Positions 53,020-61,835 of a stretch of 64,000 bases of DNA are shown here, in pieces. Each line of letters starts with the position of its first letter. Positions within the stretch are counted from its first letter, which is position 1. A model generated the notes under the pieces. That model was not told the origin of the DNA and ran no database searches. It saw only the letters and a list, made by a program, of their open reading frames with translations. The translations under genes and the position numbers were made by a program. The stretch is taken from positions 1 to 64,000 of the forward strand of contig NZ_QUZK01000012.1 of NCBI RefSeq assembly GCF_003410055.1. The letters are read 5' to 3'. The DNA is from Wenzhouxiangella sediminis. Lineage in GTDB: Bacteria; Pseudomonadota; Gammaproteobacteria; Xanthomonadales; Wenzhouxiangellaceae.

Positions 53020-56000
53020 TCAGGCCTGGGCCAGCGCGACGGCCCGATCCAGGTCGACCGACACCAGTCGCGACACACCCGGCTCGCGCATGGTAACGCC
53101 GAGCATCTGGTGAGCGACTTCCATGGTGACCTTGTTGTGCGTCACGACCAGGAACTGAACCTGCTCGGACATCTCGCGCACCATGTCGGAGAAGCGACCC
53201 ACGTTGGCGTCGTCGAGCGGCGCGTCGACCTCGTCGAGCAGGCAGAACGGCGCCGGGTTGAGATTGAAGATCGAGAACACGAAGGCCACCGCCGTCAGCG
53301 CCTTTTCTCCGCCCGACAGCAGGTGGATGCGGGCGATGCGCTTGCCCGGCGGGCGCGCCAGGATGGCGACCCCGGCCGACAGCCAGTCCTCACCGACCAT
53401 TTCCAGGTGACCGTGCCCGCCGCCGAACAGGCGGGGGAACAGCGTTTCCATGTTCTTGTTGACCTGCTCGAAGGTCTCGCGGAAACGCGTGCGCGTATCC
53501 CGGTCGATCCGGCTGATCGCCTTCTCGAGCGTCTCGAGGGCCTCGACGAGGTCATCGTGCTGGCGATCCAGGTATTCCTTGCGCTCCGACTCGGTGTCGT
53601 ACTCGTCGATCGCGGCGAGGTTGACCGGCTCGAGCCGGCGGATCTTCTGCTCCAGGGTTTCGAGCTCGCCCTGGTACTTCTGCGCCTCGGCGCCGTCGGG
53701 CAGTTCGCCCAGCAGCGCTTCGAGATCGGCACCCAACTCTTCGATACGCCCGGCGATGGTCTCGGCCTTGAGCTGCGTTTCCTTCAGCGCGAGTTGGCGG
53801 CTGGACTGGTCGGCCCGGATCTGCTCGGCTTCCCCGGCGGCCTTCTGGCGAATCTCGTCCTGTTCGCGCCACTTGGCCTCGAGCGACTCCAGTCGTGACC
53901 GGGCTTCGCGCAGGCGTTCCTCGATCTTGAGGCGCTCGTCGAGCAACTCGTCGCGCTTCTTCTGCTGGGCGGCGACCGGCTCGTCGCCCTGCGCCAGGGC
54001 CTCGCTGAGCTCCAGGTAGCGAGACTGAAGCTGGCCGACCTGGTTGTCCATCCGCTCGATCGACTGGCGCAGCGATTCGAGCCCGGCCCGGCTGGACTCG
54101 ACCTTGAGCGACAGTTCCTCGCGCTGGCGGCGGGCTTCGGCCAGGCGTGATCTGGCCTGCTGCCGAGCCTCGTCCAGCTCGCGCCGCTCGCGCTGCAGCG
54201 GCTCACGGCCGGCCTCGGCTTCTTCCATGCGCTTGAGCGCCGCTTCCATGTCGCGACGGGCCGCGCCCACGGCTTCGCCGTCCTCGGCCTGGCGCGCCTT
54301 CAGCGTCTCGACCTCCTCGAGCGCTTCGCGACGCTGGCGTTCCAGGTTCTCCAGCCGGGATTCCAGGCTGCTGAGCTGACCCTGCAGACGGGCGTGCTCG
54401 CGCTGGCCGGCCTCCAGCTCGGATCCTTCCTTCGAGATCTCGGCTTCGAGGCGCTCGCGCTCGTCGCGCGCCTCGGCCAGCCGGGACTCGATTTCGGCGA
54501 TCCGCTCGCCGTCACTCTCGATCTGCTCGCCGAGTTCGCGAATTTCCTGTTCGCGCTGCAGCAGACCGGCCTCGTCGGCCGCGCCGGCGGGCTGGCGCAG
54601 CCAGCCCGCGCCGAGCCAGACGCCCTCGGGCGTGATCACCGATTCGTGGTCGTCGAGCTCGGCCAGTTTGCTTTGCGCCACGCCGAGGTCAGGCACACAG
54701 TGGACGCGGGCGAGCACATCGCCCAGCGCACCGGCACCGCTCACCTTTTCGGAGAGCGTGCCCGGTCGGGACGGCCTTTCGCCCTCGCCGGCCAGACGCA
54801 GGCCGGCCTCCGGCAGTGCGTCGCCCAGATGGGCATCGATGCCCTCGACGCAGATCGCCTGCAGCCAGTCCTCGAGCACTGTCTCGACGGCGCGGTTCCA
54901 TTCCCGCTCGGAGACCTCGAGCTGGTGGAGCACCCGGGCCTCGGCGTCCAGACCCTGGGACTCGAGCCAGCGGGCAATGGCTTCGTCGTTGTCCTCGCCG
55001 CGGTTGAGCAGGCGCAGCGAATCGACGCGCGCCTGGCGCTCATGGCGCTGGGCGCGAGCGCTTTCGAGATCGTTGCGGAGTTGTTCGATGCGCTGGCGAA
55101 GCTCGCCCACGCGGCTGCGCTTGCCTTCCACTTCCTCGCGCATCCGCTCCAGCCGGCTCTCGCTGCCGGCAATCTGCTCGACAAGCGTTTCCTTTTCGCC
55201 GGCCAGGCGCTCGACGGCGGAATCGCCGCTCTGCTCGTCCAGGCTCTTGAGGCGCTCGGCGGCGCGGTTCATCCGGTCGTCGAGATGCTCGATGCGCTGG
55301 CGCAGCAGCTCGGCCTCGCTGGACGCGGACCCGGCGCCCTCCTGATGGGCCTGCCAGCGCGCCTGCCAGGATTCCAGGCCCTCGTCGACGCGCTCGACTT
55401 CGGACTGCGCCTCCTTTTCGGCCTCGCGCGCCGCCTCGAGCTCGGGATTGAGCCGGGCCAGGAGCTCGGATGTTTCCTTGACCTGCGCCTTGTCGAGCAC
55501 GAGATGCTGCTTGAGCTCGTTGAGCTGGGCCTCGGTTTCGCTGTACTCGGACTGCTGGCGCTTGCGGATCTCGCGCTGGTGCTCGATGGCCTGCTCGATG
55601 CGCGCGATCTCGCCGGCCACCTCGTAGAGCTCGCCCTGAACCTTCGAGACCGCCTCGCGGGCCTCGTGCTGGCCCTGGCGCAGCTCCTCGAGCTCCTTTT
55701 CGGCCGAGCGCTGGGTCGACAGCGCCGACTGCAGCTGGTTTTCCACCTCCCGCAGCGCCTTCTCCTCGCCTTCCGAGCGGGACTTCATCTCGCGCCAGCG
55801 CAGCGCCATCAGCCGGGCCTCGTCGTCGCGATAGCGCGCCTTGAGCTTCTTGTAGCGCTCGGCGGCATTGGCCTGGCGCTTGAGCTTGTCGAGATGCTTG
55901 CTGACCTCTTCGCGCAGATCGCTGAGACGCTCGAGATTCTCCCGGGTGTGGCGGATGCGGTTCTCGGTCTCGCGGCGGCGCTCCTTGTACTTGGAGATGC

Positions 56001-56505
56001 CGGCAGCCTCTTCCAGGAAGGCGCGCAGGTCCTCGGGGCGAGCCTCGACGATCTGCGAGATCATTCCCTGCTCGATGATCGCGTAGCTGCGCGGCCCCAG
56101 GCCGGTGCCGAGGAACAGGTTGGTGATGTCCTTCTTGCGGCACTTGGTGCCGTTGAGCCAGTAGCTGGACTGGCCGTCGCGCGTGACCTGGCGCTTGACC
56201 GAGATTTCGTTGTAATCGGCGTATTCGCCGCCGGCGCGGCCGTCGCTGTTGTCGAAGATCAGCTCGACCGTGGCCGTGGCCACCGGCTTGCGCGCGCTCG
56301 AGCCGGAGAAAATCACGTCGCTCATCGATTCGCCGCGCAGCTGGCGGGCCGAGGTCTCGCCCATCACCCAGCGCACCGCGTCGATGATATTGGACTTGCC
56401 GCAGCCGTTCGGCCCGACAATACCCATCAGATTGGAGGGAAACTTGATCGTGGTCGGCTCCACAAAGGACTTGAAGCCGGACAGTTTCATTGCGGTCAGT
56501 CGCAT
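53020..56505 (-). CDS. smc: chromosome segregation protein SMC
   Basis: The 1161-residue ATPase. Walker A GPNGCGKS is at residues 31-38. Long coiled coils flank a hinge (about 515-640, with [17 protein letters not shown]). The ABC signature [13 protein letters not shown] and Walker [14 protein letters not shown] lie near the C-terminus. It forms the condensin complex with ScpA and ScpB, which are encoded only about 2 kb away. It heads the smc-zipA-ligA unit and is divergent from queF. Confidence 0.97.
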   Translation of the reverse strand: MRLTAMKLSGFKSFVEPTTIKFPSNLMGIVGPNGCGKSNIIDAVRWVMGETSARQLRGESMSDVIFSGSSARKPVATATVELIFDNSDGRAGGEYADYNEISVKRQVTRDGQSSYWLNGTKCRKKDITNLFLGTGLGPRSYAIIEQGMISQIVEARPEDLRAFLEEAAGISKYKERRRETENRIRHTRENLERLSDLREEVSKHLDKLKRQANAAERYKKLKARYRDDEARLMALRWREMKSRSEGEEKALREVENQLQSALSTQRSAEKELEELRQGQHEAREAVSKVQGELYEVAGEIARIEQAIEHQREIRKRQQSEYSETEAQLNELKQHLVLDKAQVKETSELLARLNPELEAAREAEKEAQSEVERVDEGLESWQARWQAHQEGAGSASSEAELLRQRIEHLDDRMNRAAERLKSLDEQSGDSAVERLAGEKETLVEQIAGSESRLERMREEVEGKRSRVGELRQRIEQLRNDLESARAQRHERQARVDSLRLLNRGEDNDEAIARWLESQGLDAEARVLHQLEVSEREWNRAVETVLEDWLQAICVEGIDAHLGDALPEAGLRLAGEGERPSRPGTLSEKVSGAGALGDVLARVHCVPDLGVAQSKLAELDDHESVITPEGVWLGAGWLRQPAGAADEAGLLQREQEIRELGEQIESDGERIAEIESRLAEARDERERLEAEISKEGSELEAGQREHARLQGQLSSLESRLENLERQRREALEEVETLKARQAEDGEAVGAARRDMEAALKRMEEAEAGREPLQRERRELDEARQQARSRLAEARRQREELSLKVESSRAGLESLRQSIERMDNQVGQLQSRYLELSEALAQGDEPVAAQQKKRDELLDERLKIEERLREARSRLESLEAKWREQDEIRQKAAGEAEQIRADQSSRQLALKETQLKAETIAGRIEELGADLEALLGELPDGAEAQKYQGELETLEQKIRRLEPVNLAAIDEYDTESERKEYLDRQHDDLVEALETLEKAISRIDRDTRTRFRETFEQVNKNMETLFPRLFGGGHGHLEMVGEDWLSAGVAILARPPGKRIARIHLLSGGEKALTAVAFVFSIFNLNPAPFCLLDEVDAPLDDANVGRFSDMVREMSEQVQFLVVTHNKVTMEVAHQMLGVTMREPGVSRLVSVDLDRAVALAQA

Positions 56506-56570
56506 CGAGACAGAGTATTGTTCGTAGTTGTTGTAATGTACGCGCTTTTGACGCCAGGAGCCCGACCGAA

Positions 56571-56960
56571 ATGGCCATCGAAGCCAGCCGAAATCTGGAA
56601 ACTTTTCCCAACCCGCAGCCGGCGCGGGATTATACCATTCGCATCCGGATTCCCGAATTTACCTGCCTGTGCCCGAAAACGGGACAGCCGGATTTCGCCG
56701 AACTGCTGATCGAGTACGTGCCCGAGGCCGAATGCGTCGAGCTCAAGGCGCTCAAGGGCTACGTCTGGAGCTACCGCGACGAGGGCGCCTTCCACGAAGC
56801 CGTCACCAACCGCATTCTCGCCGACCTGGTCGAGACCGTCCAGCCGCGCTTCATGCGCCTGAGAGCCGAATTCAACGTCCGCGGCGGCATCTACACCACC
56901 GTGGTGGCCGAACACCGCGCGGAAGGCTGGCAGGCGACGCAGCGCGTCGACCTGCCCTGA
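56571..56960 (+). CDS. queF: NADPH-dependent 7-cyano-7-deazaguanine reductase (short QueF)
   Basis: The 129-residue enzyme reduces preQ0 to preQ1 in queuosine synthesis. The nucleophilic Cys34 lies in [12 protein letters not shown], with the catalytic Asp41 following. The QueF motif [24 protein letters not shown] is intact. It is the short unimodular form (B. subtilis type), not the long E. coli form. The ATG at 56571 was chosen; earlier starts lie in the smc promoter region. It is divergent from smc and convergent with the parvulin gene. Confidence 0.94.
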   Translation: MAIEASRNLETFPNPQPARDYTIRIRIPEFTCLCPKTGQPDFAELLIEYVPEAECVELKALKGYVWSYRDEGAFHEAVTNRILADLVETVQPRFMRLRAEFNVRGGIYTTVVAEHRAEGWQATQRVDLP

Positions 56961-56970
56961 AAACCGGTCA

Positions 56971-57822
56971 TTACTGCTGCCCGGCGTCTGTTTCGGCGTC
57001 GGGCTGGGCCTCTTCGAGCGGCAGCATGGGCGTGATCTCCGCCTGGTCGTAAAGCGATTCGACCAGGGCCCGGCCCTGCTGTTGCCGGAGCGAACGGGCG
57101 ATGCCCTCGCGCACCTGCTCGAATGACGGCACCTGCAGGTCGCGGGTGTCTTCCACCCGGACCAGGAACCAGCCCCGGCTGTCTTTCAACGGCTGGGGCA
57201 CGATTTCGCCCGCTCCCGCCTGAGCAAGCGAGGCGGCGAAGTCCTGCGGAACCTGACTGCGATCGATCCAGCCGGGCTGATTGACCGGAAGGCCGGAAGC
57301 TTCCGCCTCGGCCCGCAGCGCAGCGTAATCGACTTCGCCGTCCTGCAGGCGCTTGATGGCGCGAAGCGCGCGCGCCTGGTCGTCGTAGCCGATGATCTCG
57401 ATGCGGTACTGCGTGTCGCCCGAACGCTGCAGCTGCGCATCGTAGACATCGCGCATGTCCTGCTCGGACACCGTCTGACCCGACTGCGCCCGCTCGAGAT
57501 AATGGCGATAAAGGGTCTGCATTTCCGCCAGGCGCAATTGCGCGCGGATGTTCGGATCTTCGTCCAGCGCCTCTTCGCGGGCCGCATTGGCCACGACCTG
57601 CATCCGGATGAGCTCGTCGAGCACTTCGCGCATGCCCTCGTGGTCGTCTTCGGAAACGCCCCGCCCTTCCATCACCGCTTCGAGCATGGGCAGGGTCACC
57701 GGTGTGCCGTCGACCTCGACGAGAACGACCGTGTCGTCGTCCGGGTCGCCGGACTCGCCTTCCGGTCCGCCACATGCGACGAGCCCAACGGAAGCTAGAA
57801 TAATCAGGTATTTATACGTCAT
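56971..57822 (-). CDS. parvulin-type peptidyl-prolyl isomerase lipoprotein
   Basis: About 283 residues. The N-terminus MTYKYLIILASVGLVACGG is a lipoprotein signal (Cys17). A SurA/PrsA-like helical N-domain (about 35-125) is followed by a PpiC-type rotamase domain (about 130-240: QYRIEIIGYDDQARALRAIKRLQDG... GEIVPQPLKDSRGWFLVRVEDTR) and a C-terminal helix. It likely assists folding of exported proteins at the membrane. The ATG at 57820-57822 overlaps the bolA-like gene by 11 bases. A longer start 11 codons upstream is less likely. Confidence 0.88.
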   Translation of the reverse strand: MTYKYLIILASVGLVACGGPEGESGDPDDDTVVLVEVDGTPVTLPMLEAVMEGRGVSEDDHEGMREVLDELIRMQVVANAAREEALDEDPNIRAQLRLAEMQTLYRHYLERAQSGQTVSEQDMRDVYDAQLQRSGDTQYRIEIIGYDDQARALRAIKRLQDGEVDYAALRAEAEASGLPVNQPGWIDRSQVPQDFAASLAQAGAGEIVPQPLKDSRGWFLVRVEDTRDLQVPSFEQVREGIARSLRQQQGRALVESLYDQAEITPMLPLEEAQPDAETDAGQQ

Positions 57823-58081
57823 TCTTGGCAAGCGCCTCGATGTTGAGTGCATGGATATCGGTCTGCATCAGTTCGCCGACGGCGGCATAGACCCGCCGGT
57901 GCCGGGCCAGTCGCGGCAATCCGGCAAAGACGTCGCTGACGATCCGGACCCGAAAGTGACCGCGACCGTCCTTCGCCCCGGGGTGGCCGACGTGCAGGTG
58001 GGATTCGTCGACGATCTCGAGCTCGTCGGGCTGCAGCTGCGACTCCAGCCTTTCGCGGATCATGGCGACGCGATCGCTCAC
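57812..58081 (-). CDS. BolA family protein
   Basis: The 89-residue single-domain protein (ERLESQLQPDELEIVDESHLHVGHPGA...GHFRVRIVSDVFAGLPRLARHRRVYAAVGELM) matches the BolA fold with its conserved His residues (HLHVGH, ARHRRVY). BolA proteins pair with monothiol glutaredoxins and bind Fe-S clusters or act as regulators. GTG start at 58079-58081, in GTGA overlap with yciI; ATG 58063 is an alternative. The yciI-bolA-ppiC unit is common in gammaproteobacteria. Confidence 0.9.
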   Translation of the reverse strand: MSDRVAMIRERLESQLQPDELEIVDESHLHVGHPGAKDGRGHFRVRIVSDVFAGLPRLARHRRVYAAVGELMQTDIHALNIEALAKNDV

Positions 58082-58377
58082 GGCAGCACCTGCTTGAACG
58101 GATGCACCTCGGTTTCCGTCCAGGCCCCGGCGTTGATGTAGGGATCCGAAGACGCCCATTCGCGGGCCGATTCCAGGCTGTCGAACTCCGCCACGATCAG
58201 GGAACCGGCAAAGCCGGCCGGACCGGGGTCTTCCGCGTCGATCCTCGGCAGCGGACCGGCCAGCACAAGGCGGCCCTCGTCGAGCAGGGCGTTGATGCGC
58301 GCCAGGTGCGCTTCGCGCGCGGCACCGCGCCGTGCCAGGCTGTCCTCGGCGTCGCGGCCGACAATCATGTAGAGCAT
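58078..58377 (-). CDS. yciI: YciI family protein
   Basis: The 99-residue protein has an alpha-beta barrel (ferredoxin-like dimer) fold. It begins MLYMIVGRDAEDSLARRGAAREAHLARI and has the family segment LVLAGPLP...GSLIVAEFDSLESAREWASSDPYINAGAW, with the His-Asp pair that is conserved. Substrate unknown; some members are hydrolases or chloromuconolactone-type enzymes. GGAG precedes the ATG. It is divergent from scpA. Confidence 0.9.
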   Translation of the reverse strand: MLYMIVGRDAEDSLARRGAAREAHLARINALLDEGRLVLAGPLPRIDAEDPGPAGFAGSLIVAEFDSLESAREWASSDPYINAGAWTETEVHPFKQVLP

Positions 58378-58501
58378 TGCGTTCTCCGCAGCGATGATTG
58401 CCCGGCATTGTATCGGCATGAGCAACCCCGCGCTGCGCAGACCGGCCCCGGCGCCACATCGACATCACCTGCCCGGGCGTAAACCGCTACACTTGCACTC
58501 C

Positions 58502-59314
58502 ATGACCGAGACGCCAGAAAACCGGGCCCGACAGGAAGAGATGCCCTTTGCCATCGTGCAGGGCGCTCCCGTGCTCAAGCTGCCCGACGACCTCTACATT
58601 CCGCCCGATGCGCTGGAAGTGTTCCTGGAGGCCTTCGAGGGGCCGCTCGATCTCCTGCTCTACCTGATTCGCCGCCAGAATCTAGACATCCTCGACATCC
58701 CCATCGCCGAGATCACCCGGCAGTACACCGGCTACATCGAGATGATGACCGAGATGCGCCTGGAGCTGGCCGCAGAGTACCTGGTCATGGCCGCCATCCT
58801 CGCCGAGATCAAGTCGCGCATGCTGCTGCCCCGGCCGCAGGCCGAGGACGACGAGGAGGAGGATCCGCGGGCCGAACTGATCCGTCGCCTGCAGGAATAC
58901 GAACGCTTCAAGCAGGCCGCCGAGGATCTCGACGAACTGCCGCGCCTGGAGCGGGACGTGGCCGTGGCCGTCGCGGAGGTCGAGGATCAAGGTCAGGTCA
59001 AACTGCCGCCGGAAGTCGACCTGCGCGAGGTCCTGCTGGCGCTCAAGGACGTCATGGCGCGTGCCGAAATGTTCGCGCATCACCACGTGCAGGCCGAACC
59101 GCTGTCGGTCCGCGAGCGCATGTCGCGCATCATCGACCTGGTCTCCAACAACCAGTTCGTCGAGTTCGACGCCTGCTTCGATCTCGAGGAAGGTCGCATG
59201 GGTGCCGTGGTCACCTTCCTCGCCATGCTCGAGTTGCTGCGCGAACACCTGATCGACCTGGTCCAGCAGGAACTGTTCGGCAGCATCTACGTGCGCACCC
59301 CGACCCACGCCTGA
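58502..59314 (+). CDS. scpA: segregation and condensation protein A (kleisin)
   Basis: The 270-residue kleisin bridges SMC heads and binds ScpB. It has the N-terminal SMC-binding segment (LEAFEGPLDLLLYLIRRQNLDILDIPIAEITRQY), AAEYLVMAAILAEIKSRMLLPRP and a C-terminal winged helix. An N-terminal stretch of about 40 residues precedes the kleisin fold. It begins at ATG 58502 and precedes scpB by 18 bases. It is divergent from yciI. Confidence 0.95.
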   Translation: MTETPENRARQEEMPFAIVQGAPVLKLPDDLYIPPDALEVFLEAFEGPLDLLLYLIRRQNLDILDIPIAEITRQYTGYIEMMTEMRLELAAEYLVMAAILAEIKSRMLLPRPQAEDDEEEDPRAELIRRLQEYERFKQAAEDLDELPRLERDVAVAVAEVEDQGQVKLPPEVDLREVLLALKDVMARAEMFAHHHVQAEPLSVRERMSRIIDLVSNNQFVEFDACFDLEEGRMGAVVTFLAMLELLREHLIDLVQQELFGSIYVRTPTHA

Positions 59315-59332
59315 TTTCGAAGACGACCCCTG

Positions 59333-60238
59333 ATGGATATCGACTACCTCAAACGCATTGTCGAAGGCGCGCTGCTGGCGGCCGGAAACCCGCTGAGCCT
59401 CAACCAGCTCAACAGCCTGTTCCCGGACGGCGAGCAGCCCGGCCACGGGCCTCTGCGCGAGGCGCTGGCCGCGCTGGACGCCGAAATGGAAGGCCGCGCG
59501 GTGGAGCTGCGCGAGGTGGGTAGCGGGTACCGGCTGCAGATCCGCAGCCAGATCATGCCGATCATTTCCCAGCTCTGGGCCGAGAAGCCGCCCCGCTACT
59601 CCCGCGCGCTGCTCGAAACCCTGGCGATCATCGCCTACCGCCAGCCGATCACCCGCGGGGAGATCGAACAGATTCGCGGCGTTTCGGTCAGTTCCAATAT
59701 CCTGCGCACCCTCCAGGAGCGCGACTGGATTCGCGTGGTGGGTCATCGCGACGTGCCCGGCCGTCCGGAATTGATCGGCACGACCAAGGCTTTTCTCGAC
59801 TACTTCAACCTGAAGTCGCTCGACGAGTTGCCGACGTTGGCCGAGATCAAGGACATCGACAACCTCGAGCCGGAGCTCGAACTGCAGAGTCCGGAATCCG
59901 AATCCGACTCGTCCAAAGCGGAGAAGGACGCCAATGCCCAAGTCGACCAGGAACAATCCGACCAGGAACAATCCGACGCAGAAGAAACAGACCCGGAAGC
60001 CGGCGAAGACGACCGAGCGGGCGAAGAAGACGACGAAGCCCGGCAAGCCCACGAGCCGCCGGGACAGCCCGAAGACGACGGGGAAACCGGCGCAAGGGCC
60101 GGCGAAGACGAGTCCGGGGAACGATTCGAAGAACAGCCCGAAGAATCGGAAGAACAATCCGAAGAGCAAGGGTCGCAAGCCGAAAACGAAGCGGACGCGA
60201 CGGGCGAACCAACGGACGACGAGCGTCCGCCCCACTGA
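59333..60238 (+). CDS. scpB: segregation and condensation protein B with long acidic tail
   Basis: The ScpB fold occupies residues 1-172 (two winged helices: PRYSRALLETLAIIAYRQPITRGEIEQIRGV). It is followed by about 110-130 residues rich in Glu, Asp and Gln (e.g. GEEDDEARQ, EEQPEESEEQSEEQ). ScpB forms the SMC-ScpAB condensin. The tail codons from 59934 on are also read, in the +1 frame, by the N-terminus of RluB. A 15-base tandem repeat (59945-59974) gives DQEQS twice. The total of 301 residues is much longer than the usual 180-200. Confidence 0.93.
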   Translation: MDIDYLKRIVEGALLAAGNPLSLNQLNSLFPDGEQPGHGPLREALAALDAEMEGRAVELREVGSGYRLQIRSQIMPIISQLWAEKPPRYSRALLETLAIIAYRQPITRGEIEQIRGVSVSSNILRTLQERDWIRVVGHRDVPGRPELIGTTKAFLDYFNLKSLDELPTLAEIKDIDNLEPELELQSPESESDSSKAEKDANAQVDQEQSDQEQSDAEETDPEAGEDDRAGEEDDEARQAHEPPGQPEDDGETGARAGEDESGERFEEQPEESEEQSEEQGSQAENEADATGEPTDDERPPH

Positions 60239-61013
60239 GACGAACGCCGAGGAGCGCTTGCAGAAGGTCCTGGCCCGCGCGGGCCTGGGCTCCAGGCGCA
60301 AGCTGGAGGCCCGGATCGAGGCCGGCGACATCCGCGTCGACGGGCGCGTCGCCGAACTCGGCACCACCGTGCGCGAAGGCAGCCAGGTGGAAATGGACGG
60401 ACGCCGATGGCGTATCAGCACGCAGCCGGCCGAGCACCGGACCCTGATCTACCACAAGCCCGAAGGCGAAGTGACCACGCGCAGCGACCCCGAAGGCCGG
60501 CGCACGGTCTTCGATCGCCTGCCCCAGCCCAGGCAGGGCCGCTGGATCGCGGTGGGCCGGCTCGACATCAACACCGCCGGACTGCTGGTCCTGACCACCG
60601 ACGGCGAACTGGCCAACCGGATGATGCATCCGGCCGGCCAGGTCGATCGCGAGTACCTTTGCCGGATCCGGGGCGCGGTCAGCGAAGAACAGATCGAGCA
60701 GCTCAGGCACGGCGTGCAGCTCGAAGACGGCCCGGCCCGCTTCACCGACATCGTGCCGGGCGAGGTCACCGGCGGGCACAGCTGGTACACCGTCGCCCTC
60801 ATGGAAGGAAGGCATCGTGAAGTGCGCCGCCTGTGGGAAGCCGTGGGCGCGCAGGTCGCACGGCTCAAGCGCGTGCGCTTCGGGCCGGTCTTCCTGCCCG
60901 CGCGCGTCAAGAGCGGCCATTACGAGGAACTCTCCGCCGACGATCACCGCATCCTGCGCGAGGACGTGGGCCTTTCCTCGGCCAGCGTGGAGCTGACCGC
61001 CGAAGCGCTGTAA
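59934..61013 (+). CDS. rluB: 23S rRNA pseudouridine synthase with basic N-terminal extension
   Basis: The 359-residue protein. From about residue 107 it is a standard RluB: S4 domain (LQKVLARAGLGSRRKLEARIEAGD) and pseudouridine synthase core with catalytic Asp in VGRLDINTAGLLVLTTDGELANR. It modifies U2605 of 23S rRNA in E. coli. The first 101 residues are rich in Lys, Arg, Asn, Thr and Pro (e.g. KKTTKPGKPTSRR) and are encoded entirely inside scpB. The ATG at 59934 has GAGAAGGA 5 bases upstream. A TTG at 60258 would give the core alone but begins inside the S4 motif. Confidence 0.85.
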   Translation: MPKSTRNNPTRNNPTQKKQTRKPAKTTERAKKTTKPGKPTSRRDSPKTTGKPAQGPAKTSPGNDSKNSPKNRKNNPKSKGRKPKTKRTRRANQRTTSVRPTETNAEERLQKVLARAGLGSRRKLEARIEAGDIRVDGRVAELGTTVREGSQVEMDGRRWRISTQPAEHRTLIYHKPEGEVTTRSDPEGRRTVFDRLPQPRQGRWIAVGRLDINTAGLLVLTTDGELANRMMHPAGQVDREYLCRIRGAVSEEQIEQLRHGVQLEDGPARFTDIVPGEVTGGHSWYTVALMEGRHREVRRLWEAVGAQVARLKRVRFGPVFLPARVKSGHYEELSADDHRILREDVGLSSASVELTAEAL

Positions 61014-61022
61014 TGCCCCACT

Positions 61023-61056
61023 GGCCGGTCATGCGGGTCGCGCCGCATGACCGGCC
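61023..61056. terminator. 14-bp perfect hairpin between convergent rluB and OmpA-like gene
   Basis: GGCCGGTCATGCGG (61023-61036) is followed, after a 6-base loop (GTCGCG), by its exact complement CCGCATGACCGGCC (61043-61056). No long T-run follows on either strand. The position between two converging stop codons suggests a bidirectional terminator or a 3' stabilising hairpin. Confidence 0.75.
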
Positions 61057-61067
61057 TTCACCTCAAC

Positions 61068-61742
61068 TCAGTCCGCGGTGACGGGCATCAGCGTCAGTTC
61101 CACGCGTCTGTTGGCCTGGCGGCCTTCCTCGGTTTCGTTGCTCGCGACCGGATGGTCGGGGCCGTAGCCATAGGTGGCCAGGCGAACCGGATCGATGCCC
61201 TGCGCGACCAGGTAGTCGCCGACCGCCTCGGCCCGCCGCTCCGACAGCGCCATGTTGTAGTCGCGGGGACCGGTCGAGTCGGTGTGTCCATCGATGACCA
61301 GCACGGTCTTCTCGTACTCGTCGAGAACGAGAGCGACGGAATTGAGCACCTCGAAGAATTCCGATCGAAGGCTGGCGCTGTCGAGGTCGAAGGTCACATT
61401 GCCCGGCATGTTGAGGATGATCTCGTTGCCGCGGCGCGTCACGCTCACCCCGGACCCCTCAAGCTGGCGACGGAGTTCGGCCTCCTGGCGATCCATGTAG
61501 TTGCCGATGGCCGCCCCGCTCAGCGCGCCGATGCCGGCGCCCAGGGCCGCGCGCTCGAGTCGGTCGCCCCCGGTCACCGCGCCGATGACCGCGCCCACGC
61601 CGGCGCCGATGGCCGCGCCCTGGGAGGTGCGCGTGGCGCGCTCCTCCCCGGTGTACGGATCGGTCGTCGTGGCGCAGGCGGCGAGCAGGACGACGACGGC
61701 GGCGATGAGAATCCGGGCGAAATGTCGTGTCGGCATGTTCAT
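61068..61742 (-). CDS. OmpA-family outer membrane lipoprotein with glycine zipper
   Basis: The 224-residue lipoprotein has lipobox LLAAC (Cys22). A glycine-zipper segment (about 44-82: AAIGAGVGAVIGAV, ALGAGIGALSGAAIGN) is followed by an OmpA C-terminal domain (about 110-218: VLVIDGHTDSTGPRDYNMALSERRAEAV) that binds diaminopimelate in peptidoglycan. It resembles E. coli YiaD. It likely links the outer membrane to the cell wall. It is preceded by the sigma-54 regulator gene 93 bases upstream on the same strand. Confidence 0.93.
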   Translation of the reverse strand: MNMPTRHFARILIAAVVVLLAACATTTDPYTGEERATRTSQGAAIGAGVGAVIGAVTGGDRLERAALGAGIGALSGAAIGNYMDRQEAELRRQLEGSGVSVTRRGNEIILNMPGNVTFDLDSASLRSEFFEVLNSVALVLDEYEKTVLVIDGHTDSTGPRDYNMALSERRAEAVGDYLVAQGIDPVRLATYGYGPDHPVASNETEEGRQANRRVELTLMPVTAD

Positions 61743-61835
61743 GCAGCGTTCTCCTTCAGGGTCGAGTCGAAAACCGTGTCGATCATGACCTCATGATGGA
61801 CACGAGGCACTTCAACCCCCGCTGAACAAAACCGG

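Noticed and set aside
59934-60258. treating rluB as starting at the TTG at 60258 and dismissing the overlap
   Set aside because: The TTG would start inside the S4 motif (loses EER before LQKVLARAG) and its purine-rich upstream stretch is too close for a normal ribosome binding site. It remains the main alternative and is named in the finding.
58682-60421. 579-codon minus-strand frame opposite scpA/scpB/rluB, making three frames open in the scpB-rluB overlap
   Set aside because: The Phe/Leu/Arg-rich translation of the overlap mirrors the purine-rich sequence. It has no convincing start, ribosome binding site or motif.
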